From Phragmites australis (Eukaryota; Streptophyta; Magnoliopsida; Poales; Poaceae), in assembly GCF_958298935.1 (NCBI RefSeq), contig NC_084933.1, positions 12,321,001 to 12,385,000 on the forward strand: a DNA stretch of 64,000 nt, in the 5' to 3' direction. The notes under the pieces are model-generated. The model was not told the DNA's origin, did not search any database, and was given only the letters and a program-made list of their open reading frames with translations. Below, one piece after another: positions 48,001 through 59,476 of this stretch (its first letter is position 1; each line of letters starts with the position of its first letter). Both the position numbers and the translations under genes were made by a program.

Positions 48001-49700
48001 GTGATCGATAAGGTGGACCTCGACGAAGAGCTATCTAGCGATGACTCTGGCAATGAGGTAAGTCGCTTCATGGATCAATGTGCCAAGGACTATGGCATCG
48101 AGTTTGAACCACTCGCCTGTCAAGACAATCGTGAAAGCGATGTTAACCACAAGTTAGGATTCTCCCCTGCATCTTCCGACAACATGGATTGTAGACGTAC
48201 CTACCCAAAGCAATCCGATGACAAATCCATGATGGATATAGACTCCTCCTTTAGTGGAGATTAACCTCAAGAAGTCTTCTCCATGGGAGATGGGATGACA
48301 GTATGGGCAATCATGATGACAACCTTGCAAACACGTAGATCCTCGTTGCTCCAGTTCTGGGTGATGGTCAGCTTCTGCTGGCCACGCCCCTTAGATCCAA
48401 AACCCTAATAGAGCATAGGGTTTAACGCCTCCTGACCATCAGTAGGGGCTCGATGCTATAGATCTGTGATAGCACAGAGGCTCCTCCTTCTACAGGAAGC
48501 TCTCATGTGCCCTCCGACTGCAAATCTGATGATCCCCATAGGTAAGGGCTATTTCACCTCAATGATCGGTATGACTAAGAAGGCTCTCATTCAGGCCGAG
48601 AACTCCCATCTAGCTATTGTTGGGATTAGCTCTAATCAGGGGAAGTCTCGCACCACCCCTTCTCATGATGGATCAAACTTAGAGAGGCACAATCCCTGGA
48701 ATAAGACAGCCCAGGAAGATAACCAAGCAACTAACCATCGAAGGACCTCACCGGTTAGAGATCATCTTATCAGTGACATGCGAAGTTATCAACTAGCGGA
48801 GGTGCTCGAAGACCCCTGAGGAGGTATCAACTGTGCCTCCATAATCTAATTAGAGGATGTCCCATCATCGCTCAAGCTAGGGCTAGTCTTCGACCCTCAT
48901 GGACAAAACTCACGTGGCCACCTGGACCGAGCAAGGTGCCATAATGGGTGCCATGCCTTCTCTCTAGATCTATGGAATGTGAGCTAGTCAGAAATGTTCC
49001 ATCCTGGGTCGATCGAGAAGCATAATGAGAGCACAAATCCCGCTGAGTTCCTCCAGATCTACACTATAGCTATCCAAGAGGCTGGTGGGGATGAGAAGGT
49101 AATGGTGAATTACCTCCCCACAGCCCTTGAAGTGGCAGCCAGAACCTGGCTGACTAACTTATTGCCAGGAACAATCTACTTGTGGGAGAAGCTTTATGAT
49201 ATATTATGAGCTAACTTACAAGGTACGTACGTTTGCCCTGGCACGGAAAATGATCTCTACCATTGCGAGCAGATGCAAAAAAGAAACCTTGCACGAGTTC
49301 GTGTATCGCTTCAGCAACACCCGAAACATAATCCCTAAGATCAGTGACTATGATGTCATCTAAGAGTTCACTCAAGGAATTAGGATTAGACGATGTGTTG
49401 AAGACGTCTCTAGGAAGGAGCCTGAGACGGTCAAGGATCTCATGAAGATCGTCGACATGGCTGCCAAGGCTGAAGAGATGCTCCTGTTCATCAAGGAGAA
49501 GGCCCAGGACATCAAATACACTTAGCCTAGGCTCGACAACGACGTGGCCAAGAGCAAGCACAAGAAGAACTCCAAGGGAGGTAAGGGAAAGAAAGCCAAA
49601 GCTGACGAGGTTTTAACAGATCTACTCGACACCTATCCTAATAAGTGCCCCTGCTCGTCCCGAGGCAAGAGCTACACACCAGGCACCAGCGAATGAGACG
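48001..49700 (+). pseudogene. Tat element B gag remnant
   Basis: The N-terminal piece 48,001-48,264 (MIDKVDLDEELSSDDSGNEV; FMDQCAKDYGIEFEP) is the twin of the element A frame at 40,388. The Tat gag core lies at 48,994-49,560 (NPAEFLQIYTIAIQEAGGDE, VNYLPTALEVAARTWLTNLL). Frameshifts occur from about 49,210 onward. A Lys-rich stretch and a possible knuckle region follow, to about 49,700. Confidence 0.8.
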
Positions 49701-49899
49701 GTAAGCCTTGGTGCGATCTCCACTGGACCGACAACCATAGCCTCCACGAGTGCCCCCTCTGGAAGAAGATGGTCAAAGCGGAGATGAGAAAGCCAAGGGA
49801 AAGAAGACCCAGGTCACAACCCTAAGCAGGGACTCCAGCTCTAGCAGTAGCGAGGATGACTCAGACCCAATGTCTTTCTAGCTGGACAAGAAGGCCGTC

Positions 49900-51690
49900 A
49901 ACCAAATATTCGGTGGTTCTGCTTCCTATAAGTCCAAGCGACAGTACAAGATGATAGCCCGAGAAGTCTTACCAACCATCCCCAAGGGTCGTCAAGCTGT
50001 TAAATGGTCGAATGTCAAGATCTCCTTCAACCAAGATTACTTCCCAAAGAACTTCGTGTGGCCAGGCCGCTTCCCGATAGTGATCGAGCCTACGATCAAG
50101 AACTATAAGGTCTCATGAGTACTTATTGATGGAGGAAGTTCCCTCAACAATCGCTTTGCGAGTGCACTCGAAGTGATGCAGATCTCTCGATTTGCCATTG
50201 AGCTGGTTACGCAAGCCTTCCACGGCGCAATATCTGGATCCTCAGTGACTCTCATCGGCCAGATATTGCTCCTCATCACCTTCGAGAAGCATAACAACTT
50301 CTGTATAAAAAAGATTTTGTTCGATGTGGTTGACTTCGAGATGGAATACAATGCCATCTTGGGATGGTCAAATCTTTCCAAGTTCATGGATGATGTGCAC
50401 TACGCCTACCAGTGCATGAAGATTCCAGAACCCAAGGGAGTCATTACTGTCTAGGGCTGCCCAAAAGCAAGCCTCCACTGCGACAAGAGGAGTCTCGATA
50501 TAGTGCTGCAGCACCAACCTAATAAGGAGATGAAGAAATCGAGGTCTAAGGTGGTTGTAAAGTCCCATGGCAAAGTTAAAAAAGTTCCTTTGGACCTAGC
50601 AGAGCCATCCAATACTGTCTCAATTGGCTCTAACTAGGATGCTAAAGAGGAACTCATGCTCGTCACCTTCCTCAGGACAAACACCAATGTGTTTGCATGG
50701 CAACCGTCTGATATGTTCGGTATCCCCAGGGAGGTGATCGAGCACAAATTAGCTATCTGGCCTGATACAAAGCCTGTCAAGCAGAAGCTCTGGTGGTTCA
50801 CGCCTGACTGGAATAAGGCCATCAAAGAGGAGATTGAAAGGCTCACCAACGCAGGATTCATCCGAGAGGTGAATCATCCCGAGTGGCTCACCAACCACGT
50901 CATGGTCAAAAAATCAAATAGCAAGTGGCAAATGTGTGTAGACTTCACCGACCTCAACAAAGCCTTCCCAAAGGATGCTTTTCCTTTGCCACACATAGAT
51001 AAGATAGTTAACTCCACCTCCGAGTACAACTATCTAAGCCTTCTCGATGCTTATTCTGGTTATCACGAGATTAGCATGCATCCAGAAGATGAGGAGAAAA
51101 CCTCCTTTATTACTCCTTTCAGAGTATATTGCTATGTCAAGATGCCCTTTAGATTGAAGAACATTGATGCCACATATCAATGAGGTATGCAGATAACCCG
51201 CCATGACCATATTGTCCAAAACATGGAGGCCTACATCGATGATCTCATCGTCAAGACTAAGAAGAAGGAAGATCTATCCCTAGACTGTAAGAAACCTTCA
51301 ACAGCCTACGCGAGAACTGAGTCATATTGAACCCAGAGAAGTGCGCATTTGGAGTCGGCATAGGAAAATTACTCGTGTACTTGGTGTCATACCGGAGGAT
51401 CGAAGTCAATTCTGAAAAGATCAAATCCATCGAAGAGATGCAACCCTCAAGGTCAGTATGAGAAGTTCAGAGATTAAGTGGATTCATGACAGCTCTTAGT
51501 CTGTTTATATCCCGATTCGGACATCAAGGACTTCCTTTATTCAAATTGTTGTGCCAATATGACAAGTTTGAATGGTAAGAAGAAGCAAACGATGCATTCA
51601 AAAATCAATCTAAAGATGTATCTTTCGTCCCCTTGTGCTAGTCACTCCCAACCCAAATGAAGATTTCTGTTATATATAGCTGTTGGACCA
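49900..51690 (+). pseudogene. Tat element B protease and reverse transcriptase remnant
   Basis: The protease shows LIDGGSSLN at about 50,122 and NAILGWSNL at about 50,350. Reverse transcriptase is nearly open at 50,656-51,183: FAWQPSDMFGIPREVIEHKL; IKEEIERLTNAGFIREV; KWQMCVDFTDLNKAFPKD; SLLDAYSGYHEISMHPEDEE. The YIDD catalytic motif is at about 51,233, after a stop near 51,181. A stop ends the frame near the RNase H boundary. Confidence 0.88.
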
Positions 51691-52259
51691 TGTACAGTAA
51701 CAAAGTCCGTATATGCACGAAAAGTGACAAAGATCTGAATATATACATAATTCAAGTATGTACGGAACTTAAATATGTTTTAAGAGAACAACCCCGTTCA
51801 TCTTCGAATATGTTTCAATTAATTAACACCCTAAGCAGAACAAGAAAACCTTTAACAGCCCCAAAATGCCCTTTTCAAAAATTTATGTCCACAAGGAATT
51901 AATTAGAACAAAATAAATAAAAAATTGCTTTGTTTTAAAATTTTGATGCTTGTTTGTCATATTTGTTAGCGTTGTGGTGTTATTATGCTTGAGTTCCTCA
52001 GAGTGATCTTAGTCAATCACATAAAATGATGATCGAATAAAGTCTCTAGATTATAGTGCTAGAAAGTCCAATTAAATAAACAAACTAAAATTTCACAATC
52101 TTTTAAAATGGTTCAAATTGTTTTGGGTGATTGTTTTGCCAAATCACTGGGTTATATGTTTTCTGCTGTATGAAGTGCCTTTATATATGTATGGTAAAGT
52201 TATGCATGTGCATGCAAGTATAAAAGAGAAAGGGAGTAGAAATAAGAAACTCAATAATG
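51691..52259. other. AT-rich segment of uncertain origin
   Basis: It lies between the broken end of Tat B and the recognisable LTR remnant. It may be the outer part of that chromovirus LTR, but I cannot align it. No gene seen. Confidence 0.4.
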
Positions 52260-53173
52260 GAAACCTATAGTATATAGACATTAAAAAGGTTCCTAAATTT
52301 TGTGCAACAATTAACTATGTTTATGCTTGCCTGAATTGTGTAGTTTAATAAGTTATGTGTGTGTGTGTGTGTGAAATAATTAAGGAAAATAAAAAAGAGA
52401 TCAAATATGACAAGCAGTCTTTTCTTTCCAGCCCAGCCCGGTTGTTTCTTCCCTTCTCTCCTTCCCTCTCTACGCATCCCAGTCCAAGCCCGGCCTGTTT
52501 TCCCTCTTCCTAAGGAGGCTGCTACCTTCACCCTTGGGCTGCAGTGCGACCGGAAGCAGAGCGGGCCGAAAGTCGAGTTGCAGCCCAGCTCATCAGCGTG
52601 TTGCCCCGCCCATGCTCGCCCTCCTTCCCGAGCCGCATGATTAAAGCTTGATGGTTTGATCAGCGTGATCAACTGTAGTTGTGGGAACTATAGTTGAGGT
52701 GTTAGTCAATTATGATGGTGGGAACTATGGTTGATATTGGTTTGATAGTTGTTCAACCTTAGCGATGGGAGTTATAATTGAGGTGTTGGTTGATCAACTT
52801 TCATAGTGAGAATTTTGGTTGAGGTAGTCATACCAGCCTTAATCTTGTTGAAACCTTTATATGAATATTATTTCTTCGCAACTTAATGAGTACGACATAT
52901 GCTCATACTTATGAGAAAAATTCAAAAACTTCATGGGAGAAAATGCATCATAGTAAGGTGTTCTCCGTCAATTGCTTGTAAAGTTATTAATAAAAATAAA
53001 TGTTACGTTTAGAATCCACTGCAATTCTTTGATCTTTGAAGGCCTCTTCTTTAAAAACGATTTATTTAATTAAAGTATAGATATTATAATAATTATCATA
53101 AGTCACTATATGTTAAATTGATTCCTAAAAACATACAGATAAAATTAGTTTATTTCTTAGACCGGTCTCAACA
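52260..53173 (+). repeat. chromovirus LTR remnant in inverted (plus) orientation
   Basis: The reverse complement matches parts of the chromovirus 2 LTR. The block GGTGGGAAC(T/C)ATRGTTGA, TTTGATAGTTGTTCAACCTT (about 52,700-52,760) pairs with 41,420-41,520. The end GACCGGTCTCAACA at 53,160-53,173 pairs with the start at 40,895. A (TG)n run at 52,355-52,373 occupies the place of the (CA)n at 43,691. No pol lies next to it, so it is a solo or truncated LTR, or one half of an inverted rearrangement. Confidence 0.7.
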
Positions 53174-55455
53174 AAACCCTTCATCTTTTACCACCAAAAC
53201 CGATCTTCCTGACACCTCCTGACAGTCTCAACTCTCAACCACCACCATATGAATGTTTTCTCCGTTTAAGAAACAAAAGAGCTCACAGGGAAAAGGTTAG
53301 CGCAACAGACCAGTGCACAAGTCTCAAGGTTGAACGGACGGAAGCAATATATGCACTCATGTACATGCAGGATGACAGTTTTGTGAAACTCAGGGTTCTT
53401 CCAGTACCCGAATAGCAGATTGTTCAATGTTGGCACAATGCTTGCCTTCCACCACAAATCAAGGTGGTTCTAGAATGCAGCACTATTTCTATCTACACGG
53501 TACAACAATATAGGGAGCACATTCAGTACAACAAAATGAATTAACACAAAACAGAAACACTTCAGCAGAACATTGGAGAGGCGCTGACCTAGCAAAACTA
53601 TTAGTTGCTACCTAGGTAGTTCATCAAACTAGCAGGATTGCTCAGACTGACTGGTTGCCTACAATAAATAAGACAGTAAATTAGAAATGTTTTAAGAGAG
53701 AACACAATGTCAACAAATTATAGAACTGTTGCTGAATGACATGACATATAAATTGCAAATTAACAACAAATAATTGCAAGCAGATAAGCGTTGTAATGAG
53801 AGAACATTAAGCATTAATAATACAGACCTAAAAGTGGAATTAGAAAAACTACCTACGGAACATTGTAAGTACAGAAGTGGCATATCTGCACACATCCATA
53901 AAGGTCTTGGATAAAAACTTAGTTGCCAGTTTTCTTTAATGTGAAAAGGTAACTATTGTCACCAAAACTAAAGCAGCCAATCGTCATATTACAGGCTGAA
54001 GCAGGAGAGTTTCGAACACACATGGACCATTTCATTTTACCATCTTTTTCCTGCTTTCAAATAGTAAAGTGATGAGAAAAAAAGAATAAATACACATAAC
54101 TATGTGGCTTCTGACTTTTTTTCTTTCTAATTCTCTGAAAATACACATACAAGGGTTGTAAAAGTAAGAATGCTTTTAGTTCTTTTGAATCTGTCAAGCT
54201 TTATGTAAAGACTCGTACACTTTGCTATTGCAATAAAGTCCAATAGATTCAGCTCATACTAAGTTAGAAACTAAATCTAATGAACACATGTGATGTGATC
54301 GATACTCACAAATGACATTATGAATGTCATGCCGTAGACAAACACCATTTTTTAGTAAAGAAGCAACCAGTGTATTAAAAAACTAAATAACATAATAGCT
54401 ATGTAAGTTTTGACTAAAGTAGAGTATCAGTATTGTTATCTTTCCACTAAATTTTAGCTGTGGTTGAAAAGCAGGGCACTTTAGCAAATTCAATCTACTG
54501 CGAAGAAAGCTTCAAGATATATCAAAAAATCTGAGGGATTAAAGTATTCATTATTCACAATCCAACATTTGGAGACCGGAACCCAGTAACCAATAATGAG
54601 GTGGAAGCTGCTAAATATCAAAACCATCAGTTTGATAATCTCTGGAGCTGTTGCTCCCTATATCAGAGCAGATACTGAGCGTATGTTCAAGAATTTATAA
54701 TTGCACCTTGCAAGATCCTCATTTCCACACACCAATGAAGTAGACACGTCATATAAAAAAACAGGCACAGAAGTAAATATCATATTAGCATGCCAAACCT
54801 CATCCTAAACTACATGTTCACATGAATTAGCAATTTAGCATGAACAAATTATATGAACATAAGAATAGTAGCATCTAATATTAGCCAGGTGAAGCTTAAC
54901 TTGCACAGCTCAGAAAAATAGTTGCAGACAAAAAAAAAAATCTGCACTCTTGCGAAGCATAAGCAGACAATTGAAATTCCTTTGTCAGCCCATAACAGAA
55001 GTGATTACTGGGTCCAGAATAAATTAATTAGAACGAATTCTTTAAAACTAGCAGAAAGTGTTTAAGAAAGATTAGCAGTGAAAGAAAAAATTCACGCCAC
55101 CATACATTAAGTTCAGATAAGCTTGACGGATTATCACATGAAAGTGCAGCAAGAAACTTAATCGGTGTAAATGAATTTGGAAAACAAGAGAAAATTAACA
55201 GCTAACAGGTCCCAAGGAGAGAAGAAACAACTGTAACAGATATTAACTCTGTTACCGTAGAAGTTATAAAGTTGCGTAAGGATACATAAAAGGATACAGC
55301 TGAAGGCTAATAACCCAGATGCCTGTATTATTTAGCTACTGCAAGATCATGTCAAATAGCAGTGTAAAAACAAGTGTCAAACACTCAAAGAAACACAAAC
55401 ATAAGATAACAAGCATACCTGGCATAGAAAAGAAAAATAATATCTATTTTTTCTT
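53174..55455 (-). other. 3' flank / probable 3' UTR and UTR introns of the U11-48K gene
   Basis: AT-rich sequence follows the U11-48K stop. A small 80-nt T-rich intron is credible at 55,418-55,339 (donor CCAG/GTATGC, acceptor CTTGCAG). A further acceptor-like site (GCATTCTAG) near 53,470 could start a distal terminal exon. No independent gene is recognised. It contains the paired U12-type splice motifs described separately. Confidence 0.55.
55278..55297 (-). promoter_or_regulatory. tandem U12-type 5' splice-site element (candidate USSE)
   Basis: On the gene strand, GTATCCTT occurs twice with starts 12 nt apart (55,297 and 55,285). Both match the U12-type 5' splice-site consensus RTATCCTT perfectly. 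The pair lies about 160 nt past the stop codon and 41 nt past a good AG acceptor at 55,339. A U11 snRNP-binding splicing enhancer made of two such motifs is known in animal and plant 48K genes. Binding of U11 activates the upstream 3' splice site and lowers productive mRNA when U11/U12-48K is plentiful. That role here is inferred from arrangement and gene identity. Confidence 0.8.
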
Positions 55456-58400
55456 TCAGCGATGGTGATCCCGCTTTCTCTCATGATGTCCACGACGATG
55501 TACTTCATCATGGTATACCTCATGCTTTCCTTCTGTAACATCAGAAAGCATGCTTGTCGGAGGATCTCCATCAGAATATGTGCTTTGGGGATCATATCTA
55601 TCGCCGAACTGGTCTTGAGTCACAGATATTGATCTATGTCGCTTCTGACTAGTTCTACTTCTATCACTGTGTCCTCCTAGCATGTGGTCATATTCTACAC
55701 CTGAGGATCTTTGTGATCGTGTTGACCATGCTGTACAATCACTTGATTCAAAACAGTAGTCTGAGACATCCTTGTTATACTTACAAGCATAATTCTTATT
55801 ATCATTGGAGTTTCTTTGACGCCTATTGGTTTCATACCGGTGCGGATAACTTTGATCTATTTCACTTTCTAATCCTTTACTCCAACTCCGTTTACTTTCA
55901 TGCTCAGATACATTTTGGTAACGGTTCCCATCAGTTTCATATCTTAAGTTCTTGTACGAATCTCTTGTGTCACGGCTCCTTGATGAAACTCTTCCCAAAG
56001 AATCAGCACGTTGTGAGTTCTCACAACTAGGTGCCCGAGAACCCAATGCTGCCTTATCATAAGAAGTGCTGCTTGCAGGATTAAAACTTCCTTGATATGT
56101 ACCTCCGTGAGAGTTGCTCTTAAGCATATTTTGTGCAATGTTAGAAGGAGTTTCCACAAGACAACCAATTCCTCCAGCCTGTTTGATTTCCTCCATATGC
56201 TCGTCAATTATATCTCTTAGTATCTTCAAAAGAGAAAGGAAAACATCAAATCCATAACTTGATCAAGGCAAGTAACTTTCAGATATCAAATGAACAAGAG
56301 GCGAAACAACATGCAAGGTTTTCATCAACAATCTAAATGAGGTAAAATTGATAAAGTTTAAGAAATGTAGTGAAAACAACTTAAATTGGATAATTTAGGA
56401 CAATAGAGAAATGAAACTTAAGAAAATACTCTAGCCTTCTTAACGGAAGTGAAAGGTTGTTGTATTTCCTATCTGTTAGATCTAATATCACACCAGAAAG
56501 AAGCAAAAGGCTAGGAAAAGAAGACGAGATAGAAATCATTTGAAATCTGTAAGATAATCTGAACAGCTGAAATTCTTTACAAATTTGACATGCACCTCTA
56601 TTGGATCTCGCTTCACTTTCTTGCCACGGTAAGACATTCTTCTTCGTTTGTAATCTCGTTCTTCAGCTAAAAGCTCCTCCCTTGTCTTGGCTCCGCCAGA
56701 TTCCTTTCCAGAACAGAGAGGAAAAAAAGGAGTAACGATACATTAAAATGAATATGCCATGTTGTACGGAGATCAAAGTCTATGAAATTAAGAGTTGCGG
56801 AAATTTATCAAATTTCACTCTTTATTTTTGTGTAGAAGTATCTCCAAATTAGTATGTGTATACATTTTGATAATACTTGAGATAATCTATTATGATTTAT
56901 GTCTGTGAGCAAATGTTGCTCTATTTAACAATAAAACAAAGAGAATAAGCAAGTATGTCAAATATAATATCTACAGAACAATTAATTTTCACAAAAACTA
57001 CAGTTTCACTGCTGCATGACCCAAATGAATTTCCACTAAGTACTATCCTTAATACTACTTCTGCTTCACAATATTTGTCCAACACAACCTAAAACGCACA
57101 ATATCAAAGAAATTTATTATGAAATTGGATAGTTGTGATCATTAGATAGACAATTCTATCAAATATTATGCCTTCTAGGTATGCAAACCGGACATATTGT
57201 GAAACAGAGCGAGTAATAGTAACCACAATAGGCTATTACATAAAACTCCAGAAACCACGGGAAAATGTATGACATCTGTGTGGAATCAAGATTCTACATA
57301 ACTATTTTCAAAAGATTGGTTGCATGTCTTTACCTGGTTATATACTCGGCGTGACAGAATCCCATCATACTCCAAAATAGGTCTGTAGTTTGGTCGGTTT
57401 GATCGCTCCAGGTGTCCTCGTTCCAGTGCTTGTGAATATTCAAGTAATCTATCAAGAGAATCACATGCACTGATCAAGGTGGACGAGTTTTACCAAACTA
57501 AGCAAAAGTAAACAGAATTTTGGAAAGAAATTTCTACAAATTGTTATTCATCATCAGAGTTTTATAGCTTTACTTGCGTATGGACATTGTACAACATGTT
57601 ACTTTTACATGATAAACAGTCTCATACCCCGAGCATACAACCTCAATAGCATGTGCCAATCTGGGTCACTTGGAGAGTGTCTATATAAAGGTTATTATAG
57701 CATCTATTGCAAACTCCGATTTTCAGGAATTGAATCCGGTGCTACTTTTTTGGTATAGAATTGGACAAGCAACTATCCTATCATTTCACGTGAATATGCA
57801 AAAAAAAAAAAATGCAGTATCCCTTATATTTTGGAGATGAATGAAAAAGTAGGAATCGTGTGGTCTGGATATAGCATTGCAGCTATGAAGTGTGTATTGT
57901 ATTAATATGTATAACTGTGTAAAGCAGCAGCAAAAATATATCAGCGCAGAAAGAGAGACGAACACAAGCAATTAAAGATCTGCATATGCTCTTTATTAAG
58001 AACTAGGGACTATTATTTGAAATGGACACCAGTACACCACCATTTCCTGATAGGACAGTAAGCTTAAGGTTATGATCGCCCTATTGTGTATTCTACACAA
58101 ATTGAACACACATAGGCTGTCAGTAGGAGGGTAGCATTTCTCTTAAGACAAAGGTGGGTAGCATTGAACTGAGTTGTTATACCAGTACATCACTACATCC
58201 GGTTAGTTAAACCAAGAGGTAGAGGTAGAGAACTGGTGATGTTGAATATCTATTCCAAAGTTGTTTTGGTGTTAATGTTTGCTATCTACCGATCATTATC
58301 CCCATTCTTTCGTTAATAGGCATCATCACAGTGTTAGGAGCTAAGTATGTTCTGTCAGTTTTCTTGTATAATCATAATACTAATTGCAGGATTAAGTAGA

Positions 58401-59476
58401 ACACAAAACATCAAGAAAGTATACAGCTGATATTTTGAAGGGCGTTGAGCTCGCAGAGCCTTTGTCTTCTCATACAACGCCGCGATGGCAGCAGCAACCT
58501 GGGAAAGAAAAACAGGGCCTGCCACAACATCTCCAGCATTGTTTCCTTTCTCACCAGCATGTCCACTAGCTCCTGCCTCCCCGCCTCCACCGCCACCAAT
58601 GCCATCTCCTACACCAACAGTCAAGCAATAACCCATGCGCAGCACTGCCTCCTTCACCGCTGCAACCGCAAAGACCCTCCCGTTGCCCTCCCCGTACAAA
58701 ACTCCGAGCTGCACACCTAACCACGAGACGCCCTCGACCAGCCTCGGGCACTCAAACCACACTGCCTTTGGATCAAGACCAAACCCTTCGTGGTCCTCCC
58801 CTTTCCGCGCCCGCTCCAGCAAGCACCCGGCCTCCGCCGCCACGGCCTTCAGGCAGAGACGCACCAGCACCCAGACGTGGTCCCGCACCGCCGTGTCGAT
58901 CACAACCCCGTACCTCGGTGAGCTCGCGACCACCCACCGCCGCAGCTCGGCCTCCCACCGCGGCGGCAAACCGAAGCGGAACGCGGCCGTTACCCGGGTT
59001 ACAGCGTAGGCGTGGGACCCCGGGAGGTGGTGGCCCCCCGCGCCCCAGGAATCCAGCTCCCGGCGCAAGAGACCGAGCTCCGACGGCAGGATGCGGGGCA
59101 GAGGTGAGGGGCTCGTGCCGGTAGTAGAAGAGGAGAAATCTGCGCACTCGGCGGCGAGGAAAGCGGGGAGGGACGAGGAGGCGGGGGTCGGGGCTGGAGT
59201 GACGCGGACGACGCCAGGGCAATCGGAGTAAGGGGTTGGGGAGGCCGGGAGCGGGACGAGGACGGCGGAGGAGGGCGGCGGGACGGGGGAGGTCGTGGTG
59301 GTGGTGGGCGGAGGTGAGGGGAGAGTGGTGAGGGGGGTGGTGGCGGGGTTGGGGAGGAGAGGGGATGGGAGGGCAGCGAGGGCGGAAGAGGCGGCGGAGA
59401 GGAGGGAGCGGAGGTGTGCGAGGGCGGACGCCAGGGTTGGAGGCGGCGTAGGAGGAGGAAATGGTTGTGGCTCCAT
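55456..59476 (-). CDS. SNRNP48: U11/U12 snRNP 48 kDa protein (minor spliceosome), four coding exons
   Basis: This component of the U11/U12 di-snRNP takes part in recognising 5' splice sites of U12-type introns in the nucleus. Exons: 59476-58425; 57469-57334 (or starting 57448, in frame, 7 residues shorter); 56703-56596; 56223-55456, with stop TGA. The product is about 680-687 residues, near the roughly 700 of the Arabidopsis protein. Recognised blocks are SDCPGVVRV, LPAFLAAECADF, RYGVVIDTAVRDHVWVLVRL, WLGVQLGVLYGEGNGRVFAV, FLSQVAAAIAALYEKTKALR, NRPNYRPILEYDG, KTREELLAEERDYKRRRMSY plus RGKKVKR, and DIIDEHMEEIKQAGGIGCLV. The C terminus is Arg/Ser/His-rich. The expected N-terminal CHHC zinc finger is not visible: a Pro/Thr-rich tract of about 30 residues sits there instead. 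Intron 1 has a near-U12 donor (GTATACTTT). All splice phases agree. Confidence 0.88.

Larger units (their letters stand above)
47364..51690 (+). mobile_element. Tat element B: 5' LTR, gag, protease, RT (3' truncated, primer site lost)
   Basis: 5' LTR from 47,364 (TGATGAGTAGTATAGAACTA) to about 47,880, gag, protease and reverse transcriptase in normal order. It breaks off about 51,690 near the start of RNase H. No 3' LTR. The LTR terminus abuts chromovirus 2 exactly, so B inserted into chromovirus 2. Compared with element A, roughly 45 bp covering the LTR end and the TGGCGCC primer site are missing. Confidence 0.82.

Noticed and set aside
53266..53895. Short minus-strand frames downstream of U11-48K, considered as an extra gene
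   Set aside because: No recognisable domain, and AT-rich. They are better explained as 3' UTR or intron of the 48K gene.
58635..59124. Plus-strand and alternative minus-strand frames across U11-48K exon 1
   Set aside because: They are GC-rich shadows of the conserved 48K reading frame. They have biased composition and no domain.
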